Shown one piece after another: positions 17,436 to 26,276 of a stretch of DNA of 64,000 nucleotides. Made by a program: the position numbers and the translations under genes. The first letter of the stretch is position 1; every line of letters starts with the position of its first letter. The stretch covers positions 1-64,000 of the forward strand of contig NZ_MWLO01000145.1 of NCBI RefSeq assembly GCF_002198735.1. The letters run 5' to 3'. Below the pieces are notes generated by a model. That model was not told where the DNA came from. It saw only the letters and a program-made list of their open reading frames with translations, and made no database searches. Origin of the DNA: Ideonella sp. A 288 (GTDB taxonomy: Bacteria > Pseudomonadota > Gammaproteobacteria > Burkholderiales > Burkholderiaceae_C).

Positions 17436-17954
17436 TCAGCGCGGGCGCAGCCGCCCGGCCAGCTCGCCCGCGCCTTGCAGCGCCGAGCGCAGCCCCTTGG
17501 CCAGCGCCGAGCCCAGGCCATGCAGCTGGTGCGCGACGACCGGGCCGAAGACCCGTTCGAGGTCGGCTGCGATGTCCCAGCGCACGTTCCCGATCAGCCA
17601 GTTGACGTCGGCGGCCAGTTGCGCGTCGCCGTCGATCTCGAGCGGCGGCAGCTCGCCCGACAGTGCGCCCAGCGCCACGCTGGCCGGGTTGTCGGCCGGC
17701 AGGCGGACGTTCAGGTCGGGGGCGCCGGGTTCGGCCTGCCACTCCAGCAACCCGGCCGGCGTGATGGCAAAGGCCAGCACTGGCAGGGGCGGCAACAGGA
17801 GCGGCCAGCCGGTCACCTCGAGCCGCACCACCCGGCCCTTGTGGACCTGCAGGCGCTGCGTGGCAGCCGGCTCGGAGCCGAGCACGTGGTTGATCATCAG
17901 GGTCAACCGCTCCATGAGAGCGGGCGCCAGCAAGGCTCGAAGGTCGGGAAACAT
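17436..17954 (-). CDS. ubiJ: Ubiquinone biosynthesis accessory factor UbiJ (SCP2 domain)
   Basis: The 172-residue protein has the opening MFPDLRALLAPALMERLTLM and an SCP2-like lipid-binding core. The sequence LPADNPASVALGALSGELPPLEIDGDAQLA is typical of UbiJ. UbiJ binds ubiquinone precursors and organises the soluble Ubi enzymes. The ATG at 17954 was chosen because the family starts there; the frame upstream reads through a hairpin. It lies 3 bp before ubiB on the same strand. A TACAAT hexamer on its strand lies only 6 bp before the ATG, so the transcript could be nearly leaderless. Confidence 0.9.
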   Translation of the reverse strand: MFPDLRALLAPALMERLTLMINHVLGSEPAATQRLQVHKGRVVRLEVTGWPLLLPPLPVLAFAITPAGLLEWQAEPGAPDLNVRLPADNPASVALGALSGELPPLEIDGDAQLAADVNWLIGNVRWDIAADLERVFGPVVAHQLHGLGSALAKGLRSALQGAGELAGRLRPR

Positions 17955-18094
17955 CGTCGAATTGTAGGCAGTGCGGGCCGTCCCGGCCGCTGCCCGTGCC
18001 GGGACGGCCGACGAAATGCCGGACAATCCGCCCGCCGTTCAGCCCCCGTCGGCGCGTTCGCGGCCCGCCGCGGGGCCATCGCACCACCCGCCCG
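17955..18094. promoter_or_regulatory. Divergent promoter region with a perfect 12-bp inverted repeat
   Basis: Between divergent ubiJ and the first eps gene, arms at 17976-17987 (GGCCGTCCCGGC) and 17998-18009 form a perfect 12-bp inverted repeat with a 10-base loop. A -10-like TACAAT faces ubiJ at 17961-17966 (minus strand), and GACAAT at 18022-18027 faces the eps gene. No convincing -35 was found for either. The repeat could be an operator controlling both directions or a strong RNA hairpin. It also marks the boundary of the polysaccharide locus. Confidence 0.5.
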
Positions 18095-19486
18095 ATGTTC
18101 GATCACCAGAACCGCCGCAACTTCTACAGCGCCCCGCAGTCGGTCACCTCCCTGGTCGCCGCGTTCACGGAGCCCGCGCTCGCCATCGCGGCCTACCTGC
18201 TGGCACTGCACGTCGCCGACGAGGCTGTGGGGCGCCCCGACCTGACGCTGTGCCTGCTGGTGTTCGCGCTCACCTTCCCGGGTCGCAACCGCTTCTTCGA
18301 CACGGCCCTGTCGGTCGCGGTCGACGTGATCGGCGCCTGGATGTCGCTGCTGGTCATCCTGGCGCTGTGCGCCTACGCCACGCGAAGCTTCCACCTGTTC
18401 GACCGCGAGGTGCTGATGACCTGGGCGGTGGCCACGCCGCTGGCGCACATCGCCGCCGTCTGGGCGGGCCAGCGCGTGCTGCGCTGGAACGCCGCCCAGC
18501 CCGGGCAACGCCGTGCGGCGGTGGTGATCGGCGCCGGCGAACTGGGCGTGAAGGTGGCTCAGGCCCTGCGCGAGAACCATGTGCGGGGCATCGACTTCGT
18601 CGGCTGGTTCGACGACCGCGCCACCGACCGCGTGCACGCCGACGCCGCGGCGCTGCGCCTGGGCGGCCTGCGCGAAGCCGCACCCTACATCCTGTCGCAG
18701 GGCATCAAGGACGTCTTCATCACGCTGCCGCTGGGCTCGCAGCCGCGCATCATCGAGCTGCTCGAGAATCTGCAGGGCACCACCGCCTCGGTGTACTTCG
18801 TGCCCGACGTGTTCGGCATCAGCATCATCCAGGGCCGGCTGCAGGACATGAACGGCGTGCCCGTGGTCGGCATCTGCGACACGCCGTTCAAGGGCACCAA
18901 CGAACTGGTCAAGCGCGTGTCCGACATCGTGTTGTCCACCCTCATCCTGATCCTGGTGTCGCCCGTGCTGCTGGCGCTGGCCATCGGCGTGAAGCTCAGT
19001 TCGCCGGGCCCGGTGATCTTCCGGCAGCGCCGCAACGGGCTGGACGGGGAAGAGATCGTCGTCTACAAGTTCCGCTCGATGGTCACCCAGGACAACGGCC
19101 ATTCGGTGCCGCAGGCGGTCAAGGGGGATGCGCGCCTCACGCCCTTCGGCGCCTTCATCCGGCGCACGTCGCTGGACGAACTGCCGCAGTTCATCAACGT
19201 GCTGCAGGGCCGCATGAGCATCGTCGGCCCGCGGCCGCATGCCGTGGCCCACAACGAGCAGTACCGGCAGCTCATCAAGGCCTACATGGTGCGCCACAAG
19301 GTGCGGCCCGGCATCACCGGCTGGGCGCAGGTGAACGGCCTGCGCGGCGAGACCGAATCGCTCGACAAGATGCGCGCCCGCGTGGCCTACGACCTCGAGT
19401 ACCTGCGCAACTGGTCGCTCGGCTTCGACCTGCAGATCATCGCCCGCACCGTGAAACTGGTCTTCTTCGATCGCAACGCCTACTGA
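18095..19486 (+). CDS. Undecaprenyl-phosphate sugar phosphotransferase (initiating phosphoglycosyltransferase)
   Basis: The 463-residue protein has four to five N-terminal transmembrane helices, a nucleotide-fold middle (VIGAGELGVKVAQALREN) and another helix at residue 285 or so. A C-terminal bacterial sugar transferase domain follows, with FRQRRNGLDGEEIVVYKFRSM, RRTSLDELPQFINVL and SIVGPRPHAVAHN. This layout is that of WcaJ/EpsB-type enzymes, which move glucose-1-phosphate from UDP-glucose to undecaprenyl phosphate and start the polysaccharide repeat unit. Start at ATG 18095 was chosen over 17996 because the family begins at MFDHQNRRNF. It opens the plus-strand arm of the locus, with EpsL following after 57 bp. 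Confidence 0.92.
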   Translation: MFDHQNRRNFYSAPQSVTSLVAAFTEPALAIAAYLLALHVADEAVGRPDLTLCLLVFALTFPGRNRFFDTALSVAVDVIGAWMSLLVILALCAYATRSFHLFDREVLMTWAVATPLAHIAAVWAGQRVLRWNAAQPGQRRAAVVIGAGELGVKVAQALRENHVRGIDFVGWFDDRATDRVHADAAALRLGGLREAAPYILSQGIKDVFITLPLGSQPRIIELLENLQGTTASVYFVPDVFGISIIQGRLQDMNGVPVVGICDTPFKGTNELVKRVSDIVLSTLILILVSPVLLALAIGVKLSSPGPVIFRQRRNGLDGEEIVVYKFRSMVTQDNGHSVPQAVKGDARLTPFGAFIRRTSLDELPQFINVLQGRMSIVGPRPHAVAHNEQYRQLIKAYMVRHKVRPGITGWAQVNGLRGETESLDKMRARVAYDLEYLRNWSLGFDLQIIARTVKLVFFDRNAY

Positions 19487-19543
19487 CCGCCCCGAGCACC
19501 GCCGCACCCCGAGCCGCCAGCCCTCCTCCAGAAAGCCCGCCCC

Positions 19544-20803
19544 ATGAACTTCCACCGCACCTCCCACCGCCTGCTGCCCTTGCTCGCGCTGGCCCTGGCC
19601 GGCAGCGCCTGGTCGCAATCCAGCCCCTGGTATGTGGGCGCCGCGCTGGGCCTCAGCCACGATTCGAACGTCTACCGGCTGTCCGACGGCTTTGCCCTGC
19701 AGGCCGGGCTGGCCCGGGGGGACACCATCACCACCGCCACGCTGCTGGCCGGGCTGGACCAGCCCATCGGTCGCCAGCGCGTGCAGGGCAGCGCCCAGCT
19801 GCGCAACAGCCGTTTCAGCCGCAACGAGGGCCTGAACAACAGCGGGTACGGGCTGAACCTGTCGCTCGACTGGGCGACCATCGAACGCCTGTCGGGCAAG
19901 GTGCAACTGGCCGCCAACCGCGACCTGGCGGTGTTCGCGCCCGACAGCGACATCCCCACGCTGCAGCGCAAGAACGTGGCGAGCAGCGAACAGATCGATG
20001 CCAGCGTCCGGCTTGGGCTGATCTCGCGCTGGGTGGCCGAGGCCACGGTGGGCTGGCGCAACGTGGGCTACTCGGCGTCCGAGTTCCAGTCGCGCGAGTA
20101 CAACCAGGGCTCGGCGTCGCTGGGCCTGCAGTACCGGCCCAGCGGTGCGCTGGGCCTGGGCACGGCCCTGCGCGCCACGAACGGCCGCTTCCCCCGGGCA
20201 TTGGCGCTGGGCAACGACCAGTTCCTGGCCGATCGCTTCAAGCGCCACGACATCGACTTCACGGCCGACTGGGTGGCCTCCGGCGCCAGCACGGTGAACG
20301 CGCGGATCAGCACCGGCCGGGTGCGCTACCGAGAGGCCACGCAGCGCGACTTCAGCGGGCTGACCGGCCAATTGCGCTGGCAGTGGCGGCCCACCGGCAA
20401 ACTGACGCTGGGCACCACCCTGCTGCGCGAGACCGGGCTGGATTCGTCGCGCGCCCTGGGGACGGGCTTCTTCGTCACCGGCACCGGCACCGACGTGAGC
20501 AAGACCACCGACGCGCTGCGCCTGCGCGCCGACTACGAACTCACCGGCAAGATCAGCCTCAACGCCAGCGTCTCGCGGGCGAGCCGCACGCTGGTCAATA
20601 CTCAGCAGATCAGCTCGTCCACCGGGCCGACGGAAGGCGGCGATCGCACCCACGGCGCCGGCCTGGGCATGCGCTGGGTGCCCACGCGTGCCCTGCAGTT
20701 CAGCTGCGACTGGTCGCGCGAGCAGCGACGAACCGACGGCGGGCTGTCCTCGCCCTACAGTGTCGACGTGGTCGGCTGTGTCGGCCAGATCATCCTGCAA
20801 TGA
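19544..20803 (+). CDS. epsL: EpsL-type outer-membrane beta-barrel polysaccharide protein
   Basis: The 419-residue protein has a Sec signal peptide (cleavage likely after AGSAWS). Regular alternating beta-strand repeats follow, ending in an aromatic-poor last strand (GCVGQIILQ). The length, the start SSPWYVGAALGLSHDSNVYR and the neighbours fit the exosortase-B-associated EpsL family, proposed to form an outer-membrane barrel for polysaccharide transport. Exact function is not proven in the family. Its TGA overlaps the ATG of galE (ATGA at 20800-20803), so the two are translationally coupled. Confidence 0.82.
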   Translation: MNFHRTSHRLLPLLALALAGSAWSQSSPWYVGAALGLSHDSNVYRLSDGFALQAGLARGDTITTATLLAGLDQPIGRQRVQGSAQLRNSRFSRNEGLNNSGYGLNLSLDWATIERLSGKVQLAANRDLAVFAPDSDIPTLQRKNVASSEQIDASVRLGLISRWVAEATVGWRNVGYSASEFQSREYNQGSASLGLQYRPSGALGLGTALRATNGRFPRALALGNDQFLADRFKRHDIDFTADWVASGASTVNARISTGRVRYREATQRDFSGLTGQLRWQWRPTGKLTLGTTLLRETGLDSSRALGTGFFVTGTGTDVSKTTDALRLRADYELTGKISLNASVSRASRTLVNTQQISSSTGPTEGGDRTHGAGLGMRWVPTRALQFSCDWSREQRRTDGGLSSPYSVDVVGCVGQIILQ

Positions 20804-21855
20804 CCAAGGCCCCCATGCCCAACATCCTGCTCACCGGCGCCACCGGCTACATCGCCTCCCACACCTGGCTGGCGCTGCAGGCGGGCGGTTTCTCGGTGGT
20901 GGGCGTGGACAACTTCGCCAACAGCTCGCCGGTGGTGCTCGACCGGCTGAAGGAACTCGGCGGCACCGTGCCGGTGTTCGAGCGTGCCGACGTCACCGAT
21001 GCGGCGGCCATGGACGCGCTGTTTGCACGCCATCGCATCGACGCGGTGGTGCACTTCGCGGCGCACAAGGCGGTGGGCGAATCCACCGCACAACCGCTGG
21101 CCTACTACCGCAACAACCTCGGCGGGCTGATCACCACCTGCGAGGCCATGCAGCGGCACGGCTGCCGGCGCATGGTCTTCAGCTCCAGCGCCACCGTGTA
21201 CGGCGACCCGGCTCGGCTGCCGATCCGCGAGGATTTCGCCCTGGCCGCCACCAACCCCTACGGCCAGACCAAGCTGATGGGCGAGACCATCCTGCGCGAT
21301 GTCGGCGCCGCCGATCCGGCCTGGCAGACCGCCTGCCTGCGCTACTTCAACCCGGTGGGTGCCCATGAGAGCGGCCACATCGGAGAAGACCCGCGCGGCA
21401 CGCCCAACAACCTGATGCCCTACGTGGCCCAGGTGGCCATCGGCCGACGCGCGCACCTGTCGGTGTTCGGCAACGACTGGCCGACACCGGACGGTACCGG
21501 CGTGCGCGACTACATCCACGTCGTCGACCTGGCCGAGGGCCACGTCGCCGCGCTGCGACGGCTGTTCGATCACCCGGGCTCGCTCACCGTCAACCTGGGC
21601 ACCGGCCAGGGCTACAGCGTGCTCGACGTGGTGCGCGCCTTCGCCGCCGCCAGCGGCCGCGAGGTGCCGGTTCAGTTCGCGCCGCGCCGTCCCGGCGACA
21701 TCGCCGCCTGCTGGGCCGACCCGGCACAGGCACGTTCATTGCTGGGATGGCAGGCCCGACACGGCCTGGCTCGCATGTGCGAGGACAGCTGGCGCTGGCA
21801 GACCCTCAACCCACAAGGCTTCGAGGCCGCACCGGCCGAGACGACACGCACATGA
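20800..21855 (+). CDS. galE: UDP-glucose 4-epimerase
   Basis: The 351-residue short-chain dehydrogenase has the NAD-binding loop GATGYIASH, where Ala replaces the third glycine of GxxGxxG. The catalytic block NPYGQTKLMGE has the YxxxK pair, and FSSSATVYG and RYFNPVGAHESG are typical of GalE. It interconverts UDP-glucose and UDP-galactose, supplying galactose for the polymer. The ATG at 20800 overlaps the EpsL stop; the long open frame upstream is a shadow. Its TGA overlaps the ATG of manC. Some relatives act on N-acetylated sugars, so UDP-GlcNAc epimerisation is possible. Confidence 0.92.
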   Translation: MTKAPMPNILLTGATGYIASHTWLALQAGGFSVVGVDNFANSSPVVLDRLKELGGTVPVFERADVTDAAAMDALFARHRIDAVVHFAAHKAVGESTAQPLAYYRNNLGGLITTCEAMQRHGCRRMVFSSSATVYGDPARLPIREDFALAATNPYGQTKLMGETILRDVGAADPAWQTACLRYFNPVGAHESGHIGEDPRGTPNNLMPYVAQVAIGRRAHLSVFGNDWPTPDGTGVRDYIHVVDLAEGHVAALRRLFDHPGSLTVNLGTGQGYSVLDVVRAFAAASGREVPVQFAPRRPGDIAACWADPAQARSLLGWQARHGLARMCEDSWRWQTLNPQGFEAAPAETTRT

Positions 21856-23288
21856 GCATCTCCGTTCAACCCGTGGTCATGGCCGGCGGTTCCGGCACCC
21901 GGCTGTGGCCGCTGTCGCGCGCCGGCTACCCCAAGCAGTTCCTGGTGCTGTCGGGCCAGACCAGCCTGTTCCAGCAGGCCGTGGGCCGCCTGCAGGGCCT
22001 GGCCTCGCCCGACGTGGCCGTGCTGCCGCCCTGCATCGTCGGCAACGAGGAACACCGCTTCCTGGTGCTCGACCAGTTGCGTGAACTCGGCGTCGAGCCC
22101 TCGGTCGCGCTGCTCGAACCGATGGGCCGCAACACCGCGCCGGCGCTGACGCTGGCCGCCCTGGCCGCGCTGGAAGGCGGGCAGGACCCGGTGCTGGTCG
22201 TCACGCCGGCCGACCAGACCGTCACCGACGAGGCCGCCTTCGCCACGGCACTGCGGCAGGCGGTGCAGTTGGCCGACGGTGGCGCCATCGCCATCCTGGG
22301 CATCGCGCCAGACCGCCCCGAAACCGGCTACGGCTACATCCGCAGTGCGCCGGCCGACGGCGCGCCGGTGGTGGCCCGCTTCGTCGAGAAGCCCGACCTG
22401 GCCACCGCGCAGGCCTACCTGGCCGAAGGCAGCTACTTCTGGAACGCCGGCATGTTCGTGCTGAAGGCGTCGGTGTGGATGGCCGCGCTCGAGCGCTTCC
22501 GCCCCGACATCGCCCACGCCACCCGCGCCGCGTGGGCGGCGCGCAGCACCGACGCCAAGTTCGTGCGGCCCGGCAAGGCCGAGTTCGCCGCCGTGCCCAG
22601 CGAATCGGTCGACTACGCGGTGATGGAGAAGTGCCCCGGCAGCGACATCGACATCCGCATGGTCGCGCTCGACGCCGGCTGGAACGACCTCGGTGCCTGG
22701 GAGGCGGTGTGGCAGGTGGCGGCCAAGGACGCGCAGGGCAACGCCAGCGTCGGCGACGCCATCGTCAAGGATTCGACCAACACCCTGGTGCACGCCACCA
22801 GCCGGCTGGTCAGCGCGGTGGGCCTGGACAACGTGGTCATCGTCGAGACCCCCGACGCCGTGCTGGTGGCCGACCGCGAGCGCAGCCAGGAGGTCAAGCA
22901 GATCGTCAGCCAGCTCGGCCGCGAGCAGCGCGGCGAGCACACGCTGCACCGCAAGGTGCACCGGCCCTGGGGCTGGTACGACAGCATCGACCACGGCCCG
23001 CGCTTCCAGGTCAAGCGAATCCTGGTCAAGCCCGGCGCCTCGCTCAGCCTGCAGAAGCACCACCACCGCGCCGAGCACTGGATCGTCGTCTCCGGCACGG
23101 CCGAGGTGACCAACGGCGACAAGGTGATCCTGCTCACCGAGAACCAGAGCACCTACATCCCGCTCGGCCAGGTGCACCGCCTGGCCAACCCCGGCAAGGT
23201 GCCGCTGGAGATCATCGAGGTGCAGTCGGGCAGCTACCTCGGCGAGGACGACATCGTCCGCTACGAAGACACCTACGGCAGGTCATGA
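21852..23288 (+). CDS. manC: Mannose-1-phosphate guanylyltransferase/mannose-6-phosphate isomerase
   Basis: The 478-residue bifunctional protein has an N-terminal nucleotidyltransferase domain ([48 protein letters not shown]). A C-terminal cupin isomerase domain follows, with HRPWGWYDSID, VKPGASLSLQKHHHRAEHW and YIPLGQVHRLANP. It makes GDP-mannose from mannose-1-phosphate and interconverts fructose-6-P and mannose-6-P. The ATG at 21852 overlaps the galE stop. The phosphomannomutase needed between the two activities is not in this window and must be elsewhere. It is also named cpsB, algA or xanB. Confidence 0.94.
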   Translation: MSISVQPVVMAGGSGTRLWPLSRAGYPKQFLVLSGQTSLFQQAVGRLQGLASPDVAVLPPCIVGNEEHRFLVLDQLRELGVEPSVALLEPMGRNTAPALTLAALAALEGGQDPVLVVTPADQTVTDEAAFATALRQAVQLADGGAIAILGIAPDRPETGYGYIRSAPADGAPVVARFVEKPDLATAQAYLAEGSYFWNAGMFVLKASVWMAALERFRPDIAHATRAAWAARSTDAKFVRPGKAEFAAVPSESVDYAVMEKCPGSDIDIRMVALDAGWNDLGAWEAVWQVAAKDAQGNASVGDAIVKDSTNTLVHATSRLVSAVGLDNVVIVETPDAVLVADRERSQEVKQIVSQLGREQRGEHTLHRKVHRPWGWYDSIDHGPRFQVKRILVKPGASLSLQKHHHRAEHWIVVSGTAEVTNGDKVILLTENQSTYIPLGQVHRLANPGKVPLEIIEVQSGSYLGEDDIVRYEDTYGRS

Positions 23289-23342
23289 CCCACCCCCGGA
23301 GCGGGGTCGCTGCTGCCGCCTCGAGGGGCTGCCTCCAGCAGC

Positions 23343-23355
23343 CCGGCAAAGCCGG
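23343..23355 (+). terminator. Short hairpin in the manC-rfbB gap, possible weak terminator or attenuator
   Basis: CCGGC-AAA-GCCGG forms a perfect 5-bp stem followed by TTCT, within the 135-bp gap between manC and rfbB. This is the only sizeable gap in the sugar-nucleotide gene run. The stem is short and the T tract poor, so termination would be partial at most. Confidence 0.3.
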
Positions 23356-23423
23356 TTCTGCGGCGGCCACATGCAGAAGCCGCGGAGTCACTTCACTGAA
23401 GCACTTGATGGTCGGAGATTGAC

Positions 23424-24482
23424 ATGACCCTCCTCGTCACCGGCGGCGCCGGCTTCATCGGCAGCAACTTCGTCCTCGACTGGCTCGCCGCCAGCGACGA
23501 GCCGGTCGTCAACCTCGACGCCCTCACCTACGCCGGCAACCTGGCCAACCTGGCCAGCCTGCAGGGCGATGCGCGGCATGTCTTCGTCAAGGGCGACATC
23601 TGCGACCGCGCGCTGCTCGACGGCCTGATGGCCACACACCGGCCGCGCGCCCTCGTGCACTTCGCGGCCGAGAGCCACGTCGACCGCAGCATCCACGGCC
23701 CTGGCGAGTTCATGCGCACCAACGTCACCGGCACCTTCACGCTGCTCGAGGCCACGCGGGCGCACTGGATGTCGCTGGACGCCAGCGCCAAGGCGGCCTT
23801 CCGCTTCCACCATGTCAGCACCGACGAGGTCTACGGCAGCCTGGCCCCCGAGGCGCCCGCCTTCACCGAGACGCATGCCTACGAACCCAACAGCCCGTAC
23901 TCGGCCAGCAAGGCGGCCAGCGACCACCTGGTGCGCGCCTGGCACCACACCTACGGCCTGCCGGTGCTCACCACCAATTGCAGCAACAACTACGGGCCTT
24001 ATCACTTCCCAGAGAAGCTGATCCCGCTGATGATCGTCAACGCGCTGGCCGGCAAGCCCCTGCCCATCTACGGCGACGGCATGCAGGTGCGCGACTGGCT
24101 GTACGTGCGCGACCACTGCAGCGCCATCCGCGCCGTGCTGGCTGGCGGCCGGCCCGGCGAGGTCTACAACGTCGGCGGCTGGAACGAGAAGCCCAACCGC
24201 GACATCGTCCACACGCTGTGCGCGCTGCTCGACGAACTGCGGCCCAGCCCGCAAGGGCCCTACACGCGGCTCATCACCCACGTCACCGATCGTCCCGGCC
24301 ATGATCGGCGTTATGCCATCGACGCGCGCAAGATCGAGCGCGAGCTCGGCTGGCGCCCCGCCGAGACCTTCGAGTCCGGCATCCGCAAGACGGTGCAGTG
24401 GTACCTGGACAATGCGGCCTGGGTGGCCGACGTGCAGAGCGGGGCCTACCGCGACTGGGTCCAGAAACAATACGGCGGCTGA
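23424..24482 (+). CDS. rfbB: dTDP-glucose 4,6-dehydratase
   Basis: The 352-residue protein has the NAD loop [15 protein letters not shown], the substrate block [11 protein letters not shown] with its Asp-Glu pair, the catalytic [10 protein letters not shown] and [19 protein letters not shown]. These are the standard features of RfbB/RmlB. It converts dTDP-glucose into dTDP-4-keto-6-deoxyglucose, the branch point to rhamnose and several amino-deoxy sugars. rfbA follows after 27 bp. The next enzymes to rhamnose, RfbC and RfbD, are not in the window. Confidence 0.95.
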   Translation: MTLLVTGGAGFIGSNFVLDWLAASDEPVVNLDALTYAGNLANLASLQGDARHVFVKGDICDRALLDGLMATHRPRALVHFAAESHVDRSIHGPGEFMRTNVTGTFTLLEATRAHWMSLDASAKAAFRFHHVSTDEVYGSLAPEAPAFTETHAYEPNSPYSASKAASDHLVRAWHHTYGLPVLTTNCSNNYGPYHFPEKLIPLMIVNALAGKPLPIYGDGMQVRDWLYVRDHCSAIRAVLAGGRPGEVYNVGGWNEKPNRDIVHTLCALLDELRPSPQGPYTRLITHVTDRPGHDRRYAIDARKIERELGWRPAETFESGIRKTVQWYLDNAAWVADVQSGAYRDWVQKQYGG

Positions 24483-24509
24483 GCCACGGGCCGCCCAGGA
24501 GAGCATCGC

Positions 24510-25394
24510 ATGACATCACGCAAGGGCATCATCCTCGCCGGCGGGTCCGGCACCCGGCTGCACCCGGCCACGCTGGCGGTGAGCAAGCAGTTGTTGCCGG
24601 TGTATGACAAGCCGATGGTGTACTACCCGCTGTCCACGCTGATGCTCGCCGGCATCCGCGACATCCTGCTCATCAGCACGCCTCAGGACACGCCGCGCTT
24701 CGAGGCGCTGCTGGGCGATGGCAGCCGCTGGGGCCTGAACCTGGGCTACTGCGTGCAGCCCAGCCCGGATGGCTTGGCGCAGGCCTTCATCCTGGGGCGC
24801 AGCTTCGTCGGCAAGCACCCCAGCGCGCTGGTGCTGGGCGACAACATCTACTACGGCCATGGCTTCCAGACCATCCTCGAGCGTGCCACCACGCGGACCT
24901 CCGGTGCCACCGTCTTCGCCTACCACGTGAACGACCCGGAACGCTACGGCGTCGTCGAATTCGACCGGCAGCGCCGCGCGATCAGCATCGAGGAAAAGCC
25001 CAAGGCACCGAAGAGCAACTACGCTGTGACCGGCCTGTACTTCTACGACGAGCAGGTCTGCGACATCGCCGCAGACATCAAGCCCTCGGCCCGCGGCGAA
25101 CTGGAGATCACCGCGGTCAATGCGCGCTACCTCGACCTGGGGCAGCTCAACGTCGAGACCCTGGGCCGCGGCTACGCCTGGCTCGACACCGGCACCCACG
25201 ACAGCCTGCTCGAGGCCGGGCAGTTCATCGCCACGCTCGAGAAGCGGCAGGGCCTGAAGGTGGCCTGCCCCGAGGAGATCGCCTACCGCGCCGGCTGGAT
25301 CACCGCCGCGCAACTGGAGGCCCAAGCCCTTCCGATGCTGAAGAACGGCTACGGCCAGTACCTGATGCAGGTACTGCGCGAGCGGGTGCTCTGA
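24510..25394 (+). CDS. rfbA: Glucose-1-phosphate thymidylyltransferase
   Basis: The 294-residue protein has the nucleotidyltransferase motif [20 protein letters not shown], then [28 protein letters not shown] and [17 protein letters not shown], typical of RfbA/RmlA. It makes dTDP-glucose from glucose-1-phosphate and dTTP and feeds RfbB encoded just upstream. Length equals that of the family. The start MTSRKGIIL is preceded by CCAGGAGAG, a good ribosome site. It ends the recognisable sugar-nucleotide genes of the plus-strand arm. Confidence 0.95.
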   Translation: MTSRKGIILAGGSGTRLHPATLAVSKQLLPVYDKPMVYYPLSTLMLAGIRDILLISTPQDTPRFEALLGDGSRWGLNLGYCVQPSPDGLAQAFILGRSFVGKHPSALVLGDNIYYGHGFQTILERATTRTSGATVFAYHVNDPERYGVVEFDRQRRAISIEEKPKAPKSNYAVTGLYFYDEQVCDIAADIKPSARGELEITAVNARYLDLGQLNVETLGRGYAWLDTGTHDSLLEAGQFIATLEKRQGLKVACPEEIAYRAGWITAAQLEAQALPMLKNGYGQYLMQVLRERVL

Positions 25395-25646
25395 ACGGCC
25401 CTGCCGAGGTTCGCGCCGCCTCGGCCCCGTTCAAGTCGATCGGCAGCCTGCCGAAATAGAACCCGGGGTCTTCATCGCGATCGGCCGGGTGCGTCCCGAC
25501 CTGGTCCATCGGTGCGGGCCCCGGTCCCGCCTGCACCGAGGCCAGGGCGTGCGTGCACGCCGCCCCGGTCGGGCGGCCCGTTCCAGCACCGTGTGCCGGC
25601 ACCGCCCCGTGCGCTGCCGGTGCGGTGCGCCACGAGTCGAGCCCCC
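25395..25646. other. Non-coding gap after rfbA with a weak hairpin
   Basis: No convincing gene is seen in these 252 bases. CGGCA-GCC-TGCCG at 25441-25453 forms a short hairpin followed by AAATAGA and might slow transcription after rfbA. The rest is GC-rich with no clear promoter. Minus-strand frames here are shadows. Confidence 0.4.
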
Positions 25647-25973
25647 ATGCACACGCCCGTCCGACCTTCCCTTGCCCTGCAGGCCGCCCTGCTGTCCGCC
25701 GTCCTGACCGCGGGCTGCGGCGGCGGCGCCGACGACAGGGCGCTGGCCGACGCCTCCGCCTCGACGACCACGGCGGCCGCCCAGACGCGGCGCGCCCTGG
25801 CCGCCGGCCCCGAGCGCCGCGTGACCATCGCGCGACCGGCCGACGACCTGGCGGTCAGCCCCCACGACGGCCTGCCCGACCCCACGGTGTCCCACCCCTC
25901 CCTGGTGCCGCCGGTGGCCTGGCCACCGACCCCGCCGGCCACCGAGACCGGCGGTTCCGCGTCGCGCGACTGA
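25647..25973 (+). CDS. Small predicted lipoprotein of unknown function
   Basis: The 108-residue protein starts MHTPVRPSLALQAALL and has a lipobox LTAGC with Cys24 as the lipidation site, followed by GGGADD. The mature part is disordered-looking, rich in Ala, Pro, Thr and Asp, with no domain I recognise. The ATG at 25647 was chosen because it gives a proper lipoprotein signal; the frame upstream lacks one. It precedes a larger lipoprotein with a similar beginning (cysteine, four glycines, acidic residues). It may be a real small gene or a degraded copy of that neighbour's 5' end. Confidence 0.5.
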   Translation: MHTPVRPSLALQAALLSAVLTAGCGGGADDRALADASASTTTAAAQTRRALAAGPERRVTIARPADDLAVSPHDGLPDPTVSHPSLVPPVAWPPTPPATETGGSASRD

Positions 25974-26276
25974 CCCTGCGCCGCAGGCGCCGCCTCGGCC
26001 GTCCGGCAGCGGGCCGGCCACGGCGCGCCGTGCACTCGCGATGGAGCGCGCCCGATGCAGCGCGCGCCCAGCAGCGCCCAGCAGCGCCCAGTTCGCCCTC
26101 ACGACATCCAGCGCCCAGCCAACCGCCGGCGCGCCAGCGGAACAAGGCGATGCGCGCCTTCGGATGACGGATGTCACGGTGTGTCGACCGACATGGCGCC
26201 CGTCCACCTGCGCCCCGGCGCCGGTTTGCCGAAAGCCATGGGGAGTGCCACGACGCAGCCCACCCCGAGCGATATC
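25974..26276. other. 303-bp non-coding spacer between two lipoprotein genes
   Basis: The spacer is GC-rich and low-complexity, including a short tandem repeat at 26057-26091. The frame open upstream of the next gene reads Arg/Pro-rich sequence with no signal and looks non-coding. No clear promoter or RNA gene is seen. Confidence 0.45.
26057..26091. repeat. Short tandem repeat, about three 10-bp units
   Basis: The unit GCAGCGCCCA occurs perfectly at 26071-26080 and 26081-26090, and a variant with extra CG precedes it at 26057-26070. A related AGCGCCCAG recurs a little further downstream. Probably slippage in non-coding DNA. Confidence 0.6.

Noticed and set aside
14256-18245. Very long plus-strand open frame (1329 codons)
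   Set aside because: It runs opposite the symporter, ubiB and ubiJ genes; the translation is His/Gln/Arg-rich low-complexity sequence and carries no domain.
17903-20800. Minus-strand open frame of 965 codons under the first eps genes
   Set aside because: It overlaps the phosphotransferase and epsL, both with family motifs; the shadow has none.
26057-26091. Possible CRISPR-like repeat
   Set aside because: The units are only 10 bp with no spacers between them; simple tandem slippage is a better explanation.
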